DNA of 64,000 nucleotides from Sediminibacterium sp. FEMGT703S (GTDB lineage Bacteria; Bacteroidota; Bacteroidia; Chitinophagales; Chitinophagaceae): the NCBI GenBank assembly GCA_002786355.1, contig PGCO01000004.1, forward strand, positions 157,297 to 221,296, written 5' to 3'. Of the stretch, positions 53,044-62,613 are shown piece after piece (the first letter of the stretch is position 1; each line of letters opens with the position of its first letter). Position numbers and translations under genes: made by a program. Under the pieces are notes generated by a model. That model searched no databases. It was not told where the DNA came from and was given only the letters and a program-made list of their open reading frames with translations.

Positions 53044-53835
53044 CTACCATTTTCCATCTCCGTCTAAAATATTTCCTAATCCGCCTAAGATGCTTCCCTC
53101 TTCTTTGCGTGGGCCAACACCATATTGTAAGATTCTTCCTGCTAAGCGACTGATTGGTAGTGTTTGAATCCAAACGGTACCAGGCCCAGTTAGTGTGGCA
53201 AAGAATAAGCCTTCGCCCCCAAACAAAGTGTTTTTAATCCCCCCAACAAATTGAATATCATAGTTAACGCCAGAGGTAAAACCAACTATACAACCAGTAT
53301 CAATTTTCAGGGTTTCTCCAGGATGTAAATCTCTTTTGAAAACATGTCCGCCTGCATGCAAAAAGCTCATTCCATCGCCTTCTAGTTTTTGCATGATGAA
53401 TCCTTCGCCACCAAATAATCCAGTACCTAGTTTGCGTTGAAATTCAATACCAACGTTCACTCCTTTTGCTGCACATAAAAAACTATCTTTTTGGCAAATG
53501 ATTCTGTTATTATAAGCAGATAAATCTAATGGGATAATTTTTCCGGGATATGGTGATGCAAAACTCACTCTGCGTTTACCATGATTCACATTCGTGAATG
53601 CAGTCATGAACAAGCTTTCGCCTGTAAGCATTCTTTTTCCTGCATTCAAGAGCTTTCCAAAAATGCTATTGTTTTGTTGTGAACCATCCCCAAACATAGT
53701 TTCCATCATTACTCCGTCATCCATCATCATGAATGCGCCAGGCTCGGCAATAGCAGTTTCATTGTAGTCTAATTCTACTTCTACGTATTGCATTTCTTCT
53801 CCAAAAATGCGGTAGTCTATTTCGTGATTTCGCAT
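53044..53835 (-). CDS. AIM24 / TIGR00266 family protein
   Basis: A 263-residue beta-helix-like protein of the AIM24 family (MRNHEIDYRIFGEEMQYVEVEL, MMMDDGV, GGEGFIMQKLEGDG, GGEGLFFATLTGPGTVWIQTLP). The mitochondrial relative supports inner-membrane organisation, and no bacterial function is settled. It is 3 bases after the RND pump gene and so is the last gene of the tetR-tolC-adaptor-RND operon, suggesting a role in assembly or maintenance of the envelope. Confidence 0.82.
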   Translation of the reverse strand: MRNHEIDYRIFGEEMQYVEVELDYNETAIAEPGAFMMMDDGVMMETMFGDGSQQNNSIFGKLLNAGKRMLTGESLFMTAFTNVNHGKRRVSFASPYPGKIIPLDLSAYNNRIICQKDSFLCAAKGVNVGIEFQRKLGTGLFGGEGFIMQKLEGDGMSFLHAGGHVFKRDLHPGETLKIDTGCIVGFTSGVNYDIQFVGGIKNTLFGGEGLFFATLTGPGTVWIQTLPISRLAGRILQYGVGPRKEEGSILGGLGNILDGDGKW

Positions 53836-53838
53836 AAT

Positions 53839-56800
53839 TTAATTTTTTACTAAAATAGTTTTTTGTTCACCCATCCACACTTTTTTGCCTTGAATTTTTC
53901 TTACACCAAACAGAATTCCTACAAAAATAAAGAAGAGTGGTCCGGTAAATCCAAATAGGGCAACATATTTAGTGCCATAGAATCTTTCCATTGGTCTTCT
54001 TAATCTTTCAGAAATTAAGTACATACTTGGAACCATTATAAGTGTTAAGAAGAATGAGAAAACTAAACCATATATAATTGTCCAAGCAAGCGGTCCCCAG
54101 AATACTACAGAGTCTCCACCAATAAAAATCTTTGGATCTAAATGACTAAACATAGAAACGAAGTCTATATTAAATCCTACAGCCAATGGTAGCATACCCA
54201 TTATAGTTGCTAAAGCAGTTAATAATACAGGAATGATTCTAATTTTTCCTGCTTCAATAGCAGCTTCTCTTGTTTTATATCCTCTTCCTCTTAGTTCATC
54301 TGTAAACTCAATTAATAGGATACCATTCTTAATTACAATACCTGCTAATCCTATGATACCAACACCTACCATGATAGTAGCCATACTCTTTCCGGTTAAT
54401 GCATATCCTAAGAATACACCAATGATTGAGAAGAATATTTCTGTTAATACAATGAATGGTTTACTTAAACTATTGAATTGTAATACAAGAATTAAAAAGA
54501 TGATTAATAAAGCGCTTAAAAGAGCAGTACCCAAGAATGAACTGGTTTCTGCTTGTTGTTCACCTTCACCTGTTTGTTTGATGGTAATATCAGCAGGTAT
54601 TGGCGTTTTAGCTTTAAACTCTTCAATTTTCTTAGCCAATGCTTTATTAATTTCTGGGGTTAGCGATGGATTGGTTACCGCCGATTGAATTTGAATAGTT
54701 CGTTTCAAATTCTTTCTTTTTACTCCACCAGCAGTATTGGTATACTCAAGGGTAGCAACACTATTTATTGGAATTTGCTTAATTGCACCAGTTGTGAAGT
54801 CTCTAAATACAATGCGCATATTCATGAGTTCATTAATATCATTGCGCGACTTAGCATCAAATCGAAGTTGAATTTTATATTCGTCTTCATCGTCTTTTAG
54901 CTTACTCACTTCTTTGCCAAATACCGCTGTTCTCAATTCCATTCCAATTTGGGCAGTGCTAACACCTTCTGCTAATGCACGTTGTCTATCTATATTTACG
55001 GTTATCTCGGGATTATTCAAATCCACATCCATTTCTAAATTTTGCATTCCTTCTATACGATTGGTATCTAAGTGATTTTGCAATAGAATGGCTGTTTTAG
55101 CTAAGGCGTCAAAATTATCTCCAGCAATTTCAATATTCACGGGAGGATCTGTAGGAGGACCAGCGTCTTCTTGTCTTACTTCAATAGAGCCCCCTGGTAT
55201 TCCGTTCATTTGTTGTCTAATTGCTTCTTGAATAACAGATGAACTTTTACCATGTCTTTGCTCGAATTCTACAAATGAAACCTGAATCCTTCCTAAGTGT
55301 GATTGTGTACTTCTATTATTATCTCTAGGATTGTTTGCTCCCACTGCTACGTTAGAAATCACGCTCTCTACAATACTACCTTCTTTACCTGGTTGATCGT
55401 TTCCAAGAACTTTATAAACCCTTCCTTCTAATATTCTCAAAACAGAATCCGTTGTTTGCGATTTCGTGCCTATTGGCATTTTTAAATACACATAAACAAA
55501 TTTTGGATCACCACTCGGGAAGAAAGGTTTTGGATTATCTCTAAGAATTAATAAGAATAATGAGATAGGGAATAATACAAATAGACCAATCAATAAATAC
55601 ACTGGTCTTTTTTTAACTAAGATGTATTTTAATAAAGACTCATATCGGTTCATTAAACCTGGCAGTGCTTTTTCTTGGAAAAAGTGAATCACGTTTCTAA
55701 GAACATAACGCTCTAATACCACTAGAAACATCATGAAAATTAAGAAGTTTCCAAAACCATGCCATCCAGCTACATTAAATAAAACACCTAAAATAGCTGA
55801 GCCCCAGAACCACCACTTTTTGAAAATGGCATTTTTAGGAGATTCGAATTCTCGTCCTTCTGGTTTCATGAAGCTTACTGCAAATACTGGGTTGATGAAA
55901 AACGCAACTACCAATGATGCCGCTAATGTTAATATTAGCATGATAGGTAAGTAAATCATGAACTTTCCGATAATACCTTTCCATAATAATAATGGGAAAA
56001 ACGGAGCCAATGTGGTTGCAGTTCCTGCTAATACGGGAATGAATACTTCTCCTGCTGCTTCTTTTGCAGAACGAATAATTTTTACTTTCCCATTATTATA
56101 GATTCTATGCGTATTTTCTATTACCACAATGGCATCATCTACTATAATACCCAATCCAAATAATAAGGCAAACAATACAATGAAGTTGAGGGTGATTGCA
56201 CCACCTGCAATCATTTCACCTAAGGGTAAAAACATAAAGGAAACGAAAACAGAAAGAGGCACACTTAATGCTACAAAGAATGCATTGGTTACGCCCATGA
56301 AGAACATTAAAATCAATAATACCAGAATGAATCCAATGATGATGGTATTCACTAATTCATTAAAAGAAGTTTTTGTTCCCTTACTTTGATCGCCGGTAAT
56401 TACTACTTTTAAATTTTTAGGGAGATCATCGCTTTCCTGCATTTCAGCTACAATTTTATTAACACCATCTGCGGTATTAATCAAATTTTCTCCTGCACGC
56501 TTTACAATGTTAACAGTAATAACATTTTTACCATCTAATCTGGCATAGCTTTCTGTTTCTTTTACTGTGTCAATTATTTGTGCAACATCTTGTAAATAGA
56601 TAGGAGCGCCATTTACGTTTTTGATTTGGATATGTTGCATATCATAAGCACTCGTAAATTGACCTTTTATTTTGATATTGCGCTTCATGGTTCCTACTTC
56701 AACCAAACCACCACTGATATCTTTGTTTTCTAAATTAACAGCGCTTTCAATATCTCTAAAAGTTAGTTTAGCAGCAGCTAATTTTGCAGGGTCAATATTG

Positions 56801-57399
56801 ATCTGTATTTCACGTTCAGGAGCACCCACAATCTCTGCACGATTAACTTCTTTTAGTTCTTCAAATCGATCCTGTAATTTGTCTGCGTATTGTTTTAATT
56901 TAACGCCGTCAAAATCACCACTGATGTTAACAAACATGATGGGTTGATCGCTTATCGAAAACTCTTGTACATTCGGTAAAGAGGTTAAGTCGGTTGGTAA
57001 ATCTGTTTGTGCCTTATCTACCGCATCTTTTACTTTTATTTTCGCAATTTCAGGTTTTATATCAGTATCAAATTCGACTACAATCAAGCTATAATCTTGT
57101 TGTGAAGTGGATTGGATTTTATTCACTTTTGCACCGCTAATTCCTTTTAATTGCTTCTCAATTGGTCTTGTAACCAAGTTTTCGATATCCTTTGGGGAAT
57201 TACCAAAATAAACGGTAGTGATAGATATGGTAGGTACTACAATATCAGGAAACTGTTCTTTAGGTAGTGTAGTAAATTTATTTAATCCATACAGTGAAAT
57301 CAGTATGGTAATAACATATACTGCTGTTCTATTATCAATGGCCCAACTCGTGGGTTTGAATTCTTTGAATTTCTTGGCTAAGCCTTCAATGAAATGCAT
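53839..57399 (-). CDS. RND efflux pump inner-membrane subunit (AcrB-like)
   Basis: A 1186-residue RND transporter. The LPKEQFPDIVVP N-terminal periplasmic entry, the proton-relay Asp421-Asp422 (GLGIIVDDAIVVIENT), and the second-half LLILFLILVLQFNSL/GIVIKNGILLIEFTDELR motifs are present. It is about 130 residues longer than AcrB: an additional hydrophobic pair (about residues 529-563) sits in the central cytoplasmic region, and one more helix is at the C-terminus. It probably exports drugs or lipids using proton flow. The operon has its own adaptor and TolC, and AIM24 follows. Confidence 0.9.
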   Translation of the reverse strand: MHFIEGLAKKFKEFKPTSWAIDNRTAVYVITILISLYGLNKFTTLPKEQFPDIVVPTISITTVYFGNSPKDIENLVTRPIEKQLKGISGAKVNKIQSTSQQDYSLIVVEFDTDIKPEIAKIKVKDAVDKAQTDLPTDLTSLPNVQEFSISDQPIMFVNISGDFDGVKLKQYADKLQDRFEELKEVNRAEIVGAPEREIQINIDPAKLAAAKLTFRDIESAVNLENKDISGGLVEVGTMKRNIKIKGQFTSAYDMQHIQIKNVNGAPIYLQDVAQIIDTVKETESYARLDGKNVITVNIVKRAGENLINTADGVNKIVAEMQESDDLPKNLKVVITGDQSKGTKTSFNELVNTIIIGFILVLLILMFFMGVTNAFFVALSVPLSVFVSFMFLPLGEMIAGGAITLNFIVLFALLFGLGIIVDDAIVVIENTHRIYNNGKVKIIRSAKEAAGEVFIPVLAGTATTLAPFFPLLLWKGIIGKFMIYLPIMLILTLAASLVVAFFINPVFAVSFMKPEGREFESPKNAIFKKWWFWGSAILGVLFNVAGWHGFGNFLIFMMFLVVLERYVLRNVIHFFQEKALPGLMNRYESLLKYILVKKRPVYLLIGLFVLFPISLFLLILRDNPKPFFPSGDPKFVYVYLKMPIGTKSQTTDSVLRILEGRVYKVLGNDQPGKEGSIVESVISNVAVGANNPRDNNRSTQSHLGRIQVSFVEFEQRHGKSSSVIQEAIRQQMNGIPGGSIEVRQEDAGPPTDPPVNIEIAGDNFDALAKTAILLQNHLDTNRIEGMQNLEMDVDLNNPEITVNIDRQRALAEGVSTAQIGMELRTAVFGKEVSKLKDDEDEYKIQLRFDAKSRNDINELMNMRIVFRDFTTGAIKQIPINSVATLEYTNTAGGVKRKNLKRTIQIQSAVTNPSLTPEINKALAKKIEEFKAKTPIPADITIKQTGEGEQQAETSSFLGTALLSALLIIFLILVLQFNSLSKPFIVLTEIFFSIIGVFLGYALTGKSMATIMVGVGIIGLAGIVIKNGILLIEFTDELRGRGYKTREAAIEAGKIRIIPVLLTALATIMGMLPLAVGFNIDFVSMFSHLDPKIFIGGDSVVFWGPLAWTIIYGLVFSFFLTLIMVPSMYLISERLRRPMERFYGTKYVALFGFTGPLFFIFVGILFGVRKIQGKKVWMGEQKTILVKN

Positions 57400-57411
57400 A
57401 CAAATATTTTT

Positions 57412-58617
57412 TTATTGTGCTAAAACCTTTACTGTTTGACCATCATAAATATTCTGGTATCCTTCGGTTATTAGTAATTCTTTTTCGTTTAATCCAGATT
57501 TAACCTCAATGAGTTTGCCATATAACTCACCAACAGTAATCATTTTTTTACGTGCCACTAATTTTTTGCCTTCTTGCACTGCTACATAAACGTATTTACC
57601 TTTTTCTTCGGTTTGTACAGTATTAACGTTAATTGAAATAGCATTTGGCACTTCATAATCTTGGAACTTTACTTGTGCCAATTGATTAGGACGAATATTT
57701 GCATCATATGGAATTCTGATTTCTACATCAAAGCTTCTTGTGTTTGCGTCAATTGATCTGCTTGCTGTAGTTACTGTTGCCTTAAATTCTTTATTTAAAT
57801 CGGGTAAGTTGATGATTGCGTTCGCCCCTGCTTTAATACGATTACTATAATTTTCTGGAACACGTGTTACTACTTTCATGTTTTGTGTGTTCACGATTTT
57901 TATTTGAGGGGTAATTCCAGCAAGACCAACAAAAATTTCTCCTACTCTAACATTCAATTCGTCTACTATGCCACTTACATCTGAAACTATATTTGTGGCG
58001 CGTAGTTGTTCTTCGGTCACTTTAATTTGTTCTTCTGATGCAGCTAATTGGCGCTCTAAAGACTGAACATTGTTTTTGGCTGAAATTAGTTGTACTTCTG
58101 TACCAATACCTTCTTTCCATAAGTTATTCTGTCTATTGTAAAGATCTTTTGCAAAGCTCAGCTGGTTCTTAATGGTTTCAATTGATTTTTGTGCAGCTAT
58201 TACTGATTGTCTAATTACTGCATCATCTAATTTTATTAACAACTGACCTTGCTTAACAATATCTCCACGCTTTACATAGATTGCTCTTACCTGGCCTCCA
58301 CCCATTCTAGGTGAAACGTAGGAAATATTGTCTGAAGTGATATTTCCTTGTAGGTCTATATAATGAATAAAGTTCTCTCTAGTTACTGGAGTAATATTAA
58401 TCAGTTTTGCCGTAGCACTTGTACTAGAGGTATCTAAAGAATTGATTTCATTTTGTAAAACTGAAATTTTTTCTGTTAGGGCATTTTGCTCAGATTTCAA
58501 TTTTTCTAATGCAGCTTTTTTTGAAGCTAGGTCATTTCCTTGCTTTTCCTCGCTTGCACAACTGCTTAACAAAGCAATTGCAGTAACAATATGTAATAAA
58601 TAGGTTGCCTTTCTCAT
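57412..58617 (-). CDS. RND periplasmic adaptor (membrane fusion) lipoprotein
   Basis: A 401-residue adaptor with a lipoprotein signal (LLSSC, Cys20), an N-terminal coiled coil (about 30-60), lipoyl half motif (GQVRAIYVKRGDIVKQGQLLIKLDD), an alpha-hairpin (about 135-210), and a beta-barrel. It links the RND pump (12-base gap) to TolC (20-base gap). The coiled coil just after the lipid anchor is an uncommon addition. Confidence 0.9.
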   Translation of the reverse strand: MRKATYLLHIVTAIALLSSCASEEKQGNDLASKKAALEKLKSEQNALTEKISVLQNEINSLDTSSTSATAKLINITPVTRENFIHYIDLQGNITSDNISYVSPRMGGGQVRAIYVKRGDIVKQGQLLIKLDDAVIRQSVIAAQKSIETIKNQLSFAKDLYNRQNNLWKEGIGTEVQLISAKNNVQSLERQLAASEEQIKVTEEQLRATNIVSDVSGIVDELNVRVGEIFVGLAGITPQIKIVNTQNMKVVTRVPENYSNRIKAGANAIINLPDLNKEFKATVTTASRSIDANTRSFDVEIRIPYDANIRPNQLAQVKFQDYEVPNAISINVNTVQTEEKGKYVYVAVQEGKKLVARKKMITVGELYGKLIEVKSGLNEKELLITEGYQNIYDGQTVKVLAQ

Positions 58618-58637
58618 TGTTTATGGTTTAATATATT

Positions 58638-60038
58638 TTATAATTTTCCAATTGCGGTTAAATAATCTACACGCGCAATAATTGCATCATATAGGGCACT
58701 GATATAATTGGTTTGAGCAGCTTTTAAGTCAACATCTGAAGCATTTATTTCTGTATTAGATCCTGTACCTGCTTCATATTTTTTCTTTGTTTGCTGGTAA
58801 ACTTTTTCTGCTAAAGCCATATTATTTTTTTGAAAATCTAATGTTGCAATAGCAGTTTTATATTTTAATCTAGCTTGCTCTACCGATTGATCGATATTTA
58901 ATTTTAGATTTTCTAGTTGATTGGCAGTTTGCTCTAGTTCTATTTTGGCTTTTTTAATTCTTGCATCTTTTGCAAAACCACTAAAAATTGGTACTGCAAT
59001 ATTCACCCCAATTGAAGAAGCAGTAAACCAATCTCCTTTACCAAAAAAGTTGAATTGATTTCTTTGTGCCAACTTACTATAATTTGCTCCAAGTGCTACG
59101 GTTGGCAATTTGCTCAATTCATAACGTTTTACGTTAAACTGGTTTAATTGCTTAGCCGAACTCAGGTATTGGAAATCCCTGCGATCTTCATAGTTATACG
59201 CCCCTATTGTAATATCTTCTTTGATTTGTGTATAGTCTAATGTATCAGTCAATACGAGCGTGTCAGCAACTGGCATGCCCATCAAGGTCTTTAATCCAAT
59301 ATATCCCATTGAGATGCTATTGAGCGCTTTAATTTTTTCTGTACTTAAGTTATTTAATTGAACGGCTATCTTGTCGATATCAATTCTTTCAGCAAATCCA
59401 TTTTTGTACAATGCTTTTACATCGTAGTCTAATTTTTCTAGTCGTTTAATATTGGCGTCTAGTAATTCAATTTGGGTTTTACTTACTACCAATTGATAAT
59501 ACACTTTATACAAATTGGTTTTTATGTTTTCTTCAGTTACTCTTGCAGCTGCTTCCTGAAAATCAATAGAAGCTTTTCTAGCTTGTAGCCCAATAAAGAC
59601 CTGACCATCAAACAACAATTGTTGTAATGAAACTCCTGCACTTGCATTCCACTTAGTTCCAAACTGTGCAGCAATAAAGCCAAAGTCTCCTGGCATTTTG
59701 ATTGGATTACCATTGCCATCTTTTACTCCTTGGTCTATCAAAACCTGATAGGTAGCTGGTGAAATGAAGTTGGGTAATGTTTGAACTGCAACATTTGGAA
59801 AATGTTGTGAACCAATACTACCAGAAATGGTAGGTAATGCCGAAGCAGTAATTTCTCTATTGGTTTCCATTTGAGCTTGGATAGCCAACAATGCATTTTT
59901 TACCTGCACGTTATTCTTTTTTGCATAAGCAACTGCTTGCTCTATACTGAATTCGTACCGATTGGCTTTTTGTGCCATTGCGGTTTGCATTATTGCCATC
60001 ATGCAAAGCAGTGCGATTAATTTAATTTTGGTGTGCAT
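58638..60038 (-). CDS. TolC family outer membrane channel of the RND operon
   Basis: A 466-residue TolC-like protein with a signal peptide (ending AMAQ, residue 22) and repeated helical hairpins (YEFSIEQAVAYAKKNNVQVKN at the start; AGTGSNTEINASDVDLKAAQT near the end). It is the outer-membrane exit for the pump. Its start lies 5 bases after tetR. Confidence 0.9.
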   Translation of the reverse strand: MHTKIKLIALLCMMAIMQTAMAQKANRYEFSIEQAVAYAKKNNVQVKNALLAIQAQMETNREITASALPTISGSIGSQHFPNVAVQTLPNFISPATYQVLIDQGVKDGNGNPIKMPGDFGFIAAQFGTKWNASAGVSLQQLLFDGQVFIGLQARKASIDFQEAAARVTEENIKTNLYKVYYQLVVSKTQIELLDANIKRLEKLDYDVKALYKNGFAERIDIDKIAVQLNNLSTEKIKALNSISMGYIGLKTLMGMPVADTLVLTDTLDYTQIKEDITIGAYNYEDRRDFQYLSSAKQLNQFNVKRYELSKLPTVALGANYSKLAQRNQFNFFGKGDWFTASSIGVNIAVPIFSGFAKDARIKKAKIELEQTANQLENLKLNIDQSVEQARLKYKTAIATLDFQKNNMALAEKVYQQTKKKYEAGTGSNTEINASDVDLKAAQTNYISALYDAIIARVDYLTAIGKL

Positions 60039-60043
60039 ATTGT

Positions 60044-60649
60044 TTATTTTTCTCTTTGCTGTTTATACTTGGTGATTAATTTTTGACCTTTTGGTGTGCA
60101 TATTCCATATAGAAAATGTTCCATTAACTCCATTTCTACTTGAACTAGCGTGAACTTTCCTTGCGTAAATACATCGGGATTGAATCCTAGGAAAATGCTT
60201 TCAACTCTATAGCGCGACATTATTTCTATATTGATATCCGCTCTATAGTAACCTTCCTCAATTCCTTTTTTTAGATTTTCTCTCATGATGTTCACAAAAA
60301 ATTTATTCTTGTGCGAATTCATTTTCTTATAGGCTTCTGGATGGTATTTCTGCATTTCAAAAATGATTGCAGGGTTCATCGTAGTCAACATTTCCTGTAA
60401 CATTTCAAACCCTCTAAATACTTCTTGTACAGCGTTGTCACAACTGCATGCAATACTGGTGCATTCGTGCATGTCTTGCTCAATTTCCCTTTGAACTACA
60501 GCGTCTACTAAATGATCTTTGTCTTTAAAGTATTGGTAGATGGTTTTTTTGCTGGCGCCCAAGTTGGATGCGATATCGTCCATAGTGACGCTCTTTAACC
60601 CGTATCGGAAAAAGAGTTCCTGGGCCTTTTCTACAATTCTTTGCTCCAT
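60044..60649 (-). CDS. TetR/AcrR family regulator of the efflux operon
   Basis: A 201-residue regulator with an N-terminal HTH (MDDIASNLGASKKTIYQYFKDK, about residues 23-44) and a ligand-binding helical C-terminus. It is the first gene of the operon and probably represses it, itself included, through the palindrome at 60677-60708 that overlaps the promoter. The ligand is unknown, likely a pump substrate. Confidence 0.9.
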   Translation of the reverse strand: MEQRIVEKAQELFFRYGLKSVTMDDIASNLGASKKTIYQYFKDKDHLVDAVVQREIEQDMHECTSIACSCDNAVQEVFRGFEMLQEMLTTMNPAIIFEMQKYHPEAYKKMNSHKNKFFVNIMRENLKKGIEEGYYRADINIEIMSRYRVESIFLGFNPDVFTQGKFTLVQVEMELMEHFLYGICTPKGQKLITKYKQQREK

Positions 60650-60669
60650 GTGTGATTAATTTGGGTGCG

Positions 60670-60708
60670 CAAAACTATGGAAACTATTTTCGTAACCAAA
60701 GTTTCCAT
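60670..60708 (-). promoter_or_regulatory. Promoter and TetR operator of the efflux operon
   Basis: On the minus strand: TTTG (60700-60697), 19 bases, TAGTTTTG (60677-60670), an exact Bacteroidetes -33/-7 promoter, starting transcription near 60666. ATGGAAACT (60677-60685) and AGTTTCCAT (60700-60708) form a 9-bp inverted repeat with a 14-base spacer that spans the -33/-7 spacer, as expected for a repressor operator. Confidence 0.7.
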
Positions 60709-60803
60709 GGTTTATTTTTTATTAATTTATTGTTAAACGCTCCAATGTTAGGATAAGTGGTAAAGCAGCTCAACTGCTAGAGTTGCTGTATCTTGCAATC
60801 ATT

Positions 60804-61427
60804 ATGACCTTCAAGTCTTTCTTAAAACGCGGATTGCAATACTTTTTTCAGGGCTTAATTGTATTGGCCCCAATTGGTATAACTATTTGGGTAGTAATCA
60901 GTTTATTTAATTTAGTAGACGATATTTTGCCCAGCATTATCAGAAATGTTGCACCAGATTTAGCTAGAAGAGATGAACAGGGGAATATTATCAGGATGCC
61001 GGGCTTGGGCTTTTTAGTGGTGATAGGGTTGGTTTTGATTGTTGGATGGTTATCTTCTCTATTCGCCATCAATCGATTGGTTGCACTTTTAGACACTATT
61101 TTAGAAAAGACCCCAGGGATTAAATTTATTTACTCATCTGTTAAAGATTTTTTGGAGGCTTTTGCAGGTAACAAAAAGAAGTTTAACCAACCCGTTTTGG
61201 TAAATGTAGATGGTGCAGATATTTGGAGAATTGGATTTATCACGCAACAAACCGCTACTGATTTTGGTTTAGAAGAACATGTAACTGTATACGTTCCACA
61301 TTCGTATGCTATTTCTGGGATTACTTATTTTGTACCGCTAAATAAAGTGAAAACGCTTCCTAATATTGGTGCTGCTGATGCAATGAAATTCACTGTTTCT
61401 GGCGGAGTAACCGATGTGAATGATTAA
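60804..61427 (+). CDS. DUF502 domain-containing membrane protein
   Basis: A 207-residue protein with two N-terminal membrane helices (about residues 16-40 and 66-92) and a soluble C-terminal domain (VLVNVDGADIWRIGFITQ, VYVPHSYAISGITYFVP) typical of DUF502. The function is unknown; the family is widespread in bacteria. It is divergent from the efflux operon. The ATG at 60804 is preferred to the TTG at 60783, and a -7-like TATCTTGC lies 8 bases before it. Confidence 0.85.
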   Translation: MTFKSFLKRGLQYFFQGLIVLAPIGITIWVVISLFNLVDDILPSIIRNVAPDLARRDEQGNIIRMPGLGFLVVIGLVLIVGWLSSLFAINRLVALLDTILEKTPGIKFIYSSVKDFLEAFAGNKKKFNQPVLVNVDGADIWRIGFITQQTATDFGLEEHVTVYVPHSYAISGITYFVPLNKVKTLPNIGAADAMKFTVSGGVTDVND

Positions 61428-61442
61428 GTGTTGATTTGCAAT

Positions 61443-61450
61443 TAATTTTG
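61443..61450 (+). promoter_or_regulatory. -7 promoter box of the glycosyltransferase gene
   Basis: TAATTTTG is an exact TAnnTTTG match ending 4 bases before the ATG at 61455. It predicts a leaderless or near-leaderless transcript. Confidence 0.5.
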
Positions 61451-61454
61451 TGCT

Positions 61455-62588
61455 ATGACTATTGCCGTTAACGCTATTTTTTTTAATTCAGCTAATTTAG
61501 AAGGATACGGGCATTACACTTTATCCATCTTTCATATTTTGGTGAAACAACATCCCGATCATCATTTTGTATTCATATATGATAGACCTCACACAACAGA
61601 TTTAATTACTGGACCAAATGTACTATCCATTACTATTGGTCCTGCCGCACGCCATTTACCTGGATTTTTTTACTGGTATAATATCAGTGCTGCAATGGCA
61701 GTAAAAAAAATAAAAGCTGATGTATGGGTTCAACCTTATGGATTTTGCAGCCAAACTAGTAGAGTGCCTCAGTTATTGGTAGTACATGATTTAGCATTCA
61801 AGCATTTCCCCCAATATATTAGTTGGATGCAACGATGGCATTATGCTGCAATGACGCCCATTTTTCTAAAAAAAGCCAAGCGAGTTGTAACAGTATCAGC
61901 ATTTTCAAAACAAGACATTATACAAAACTATGCTTCCTTAAACTTAAACCCCACCGTTATTAGTGGAGCTGCTCGTGTAGGGTTTTCCCCCATCACTTGG
62001 GAAGAAAAAGAACAAGTAAAAGAGGCTTACACGGATGGCTATGAATATTTTTTATGTGTAGGGGGAATTCATCCTCGAAAAAATATGATTCATATACTAA
62101 AGGCTTTTTCACTTTTTAAAAAATGGCATAAAAGCAATATGAAGCTGGTTTTTGTAGGAAGGTTGGCTTGGCAGTATCAAGATTTTTTAGAAAAATTAAA
62201 AACATTCAAATACAGAAAAGACGTAGTCTTAACGGGCTATGTAGCAGAAAATATTTTGCAAAAGCTTACTAGTGCAGCCTATGGGGCATTGTATGTTTCA
62301 GATTTTGAGGGATTTGGGCTGCCTATTGTGGAAGCCATGCAATCGGGGGTACCTGTTGTTACGGCAAATAATTCGAGCATGCCTGAAGTAGGCGGAGACG
62401 CTGTATTATATGCAGCATCTAATAATCCCGAATCTATTGCAGCACAAATGCAAATTTTATATCGCAACGAACAAATGCGCGAAAAACTAATTCAAAAAGG
62501 CTTGGAAAGAGCCCAAAATTACAGTTGGGAAAAGGCAGCAGCATTGTTTTGGGAGGAAATAATCGCTACAAATGCAGTTTCGTCTTAG
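61455..62588 (+). CDS. Group 1 family glycosyltransferase (GT4-like)
   Basis: A 377-residue GT-B enzyme with a C-terminal GPGIHPRKN-like VGGIHPRKNMIHILKAF donor-site motif (about 196-213) and the E-X7-E region SDFEGFGLPIVEAMQSGVPVV (about 280-300). It probably adds a hexose to a lipid or protein glycan; the substrate is unknown. A -7 box lies 4 bases before the ATG. The stop overlaps the next promoter. Confidence 0.88.
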   Translation: MTIAVNAIFFNSANLEGYGHYTLSIFHILVKQHPDHHFVFIYDRPHTTDLITGPNVLSITIGPAARHLPGFFYWYNISAAMAVKKIKADVWVQPYGFCSQTSRVPQLLVVHDLAFKHFPQYISWMQRWHYAAMTPIFLKKAKRVVTVSAFSKQDIIQNYASLNLNPTVISGAARVGFSPITWEEKEQVKEAYTDGYEYFLCVGGIHPRKNMIHILKAFSLFKKWHKSNMKLVFVGRLAWQYQDFLEKLKTFKYRKDVVLTGYVAENILQKLTSAAYGALYVSDFEGFGLPIVEAMQSGVPVVTANNSSMPEVGGDAVLYAASNNPESIAAQMQILYRNEQMREKLIQKGLERAQNYSWEKAAALFWEEIIATNAVSS

Positions 62589-62593
62589 TTTTG
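62586..62593 (+). promoter_or_regulatory. -7 promoter box of gldC
   Basis: TAGTTTTG, an exact match, begins in the stop codon of the glycosyltransferase gene and ends 20 bases before the gldC ATG. Confidence 0.45.
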
Positions 62594-62613
62594 CGCAACT
62601 TTAAACGACGAAA

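Noticed and set aside
54233..54688. 151-codon plus-strand frame inside the RND gene
   Set aside because: It is antisense to the pump's conserved membrane region; its hydrophobicity mirrors that coding sequence.
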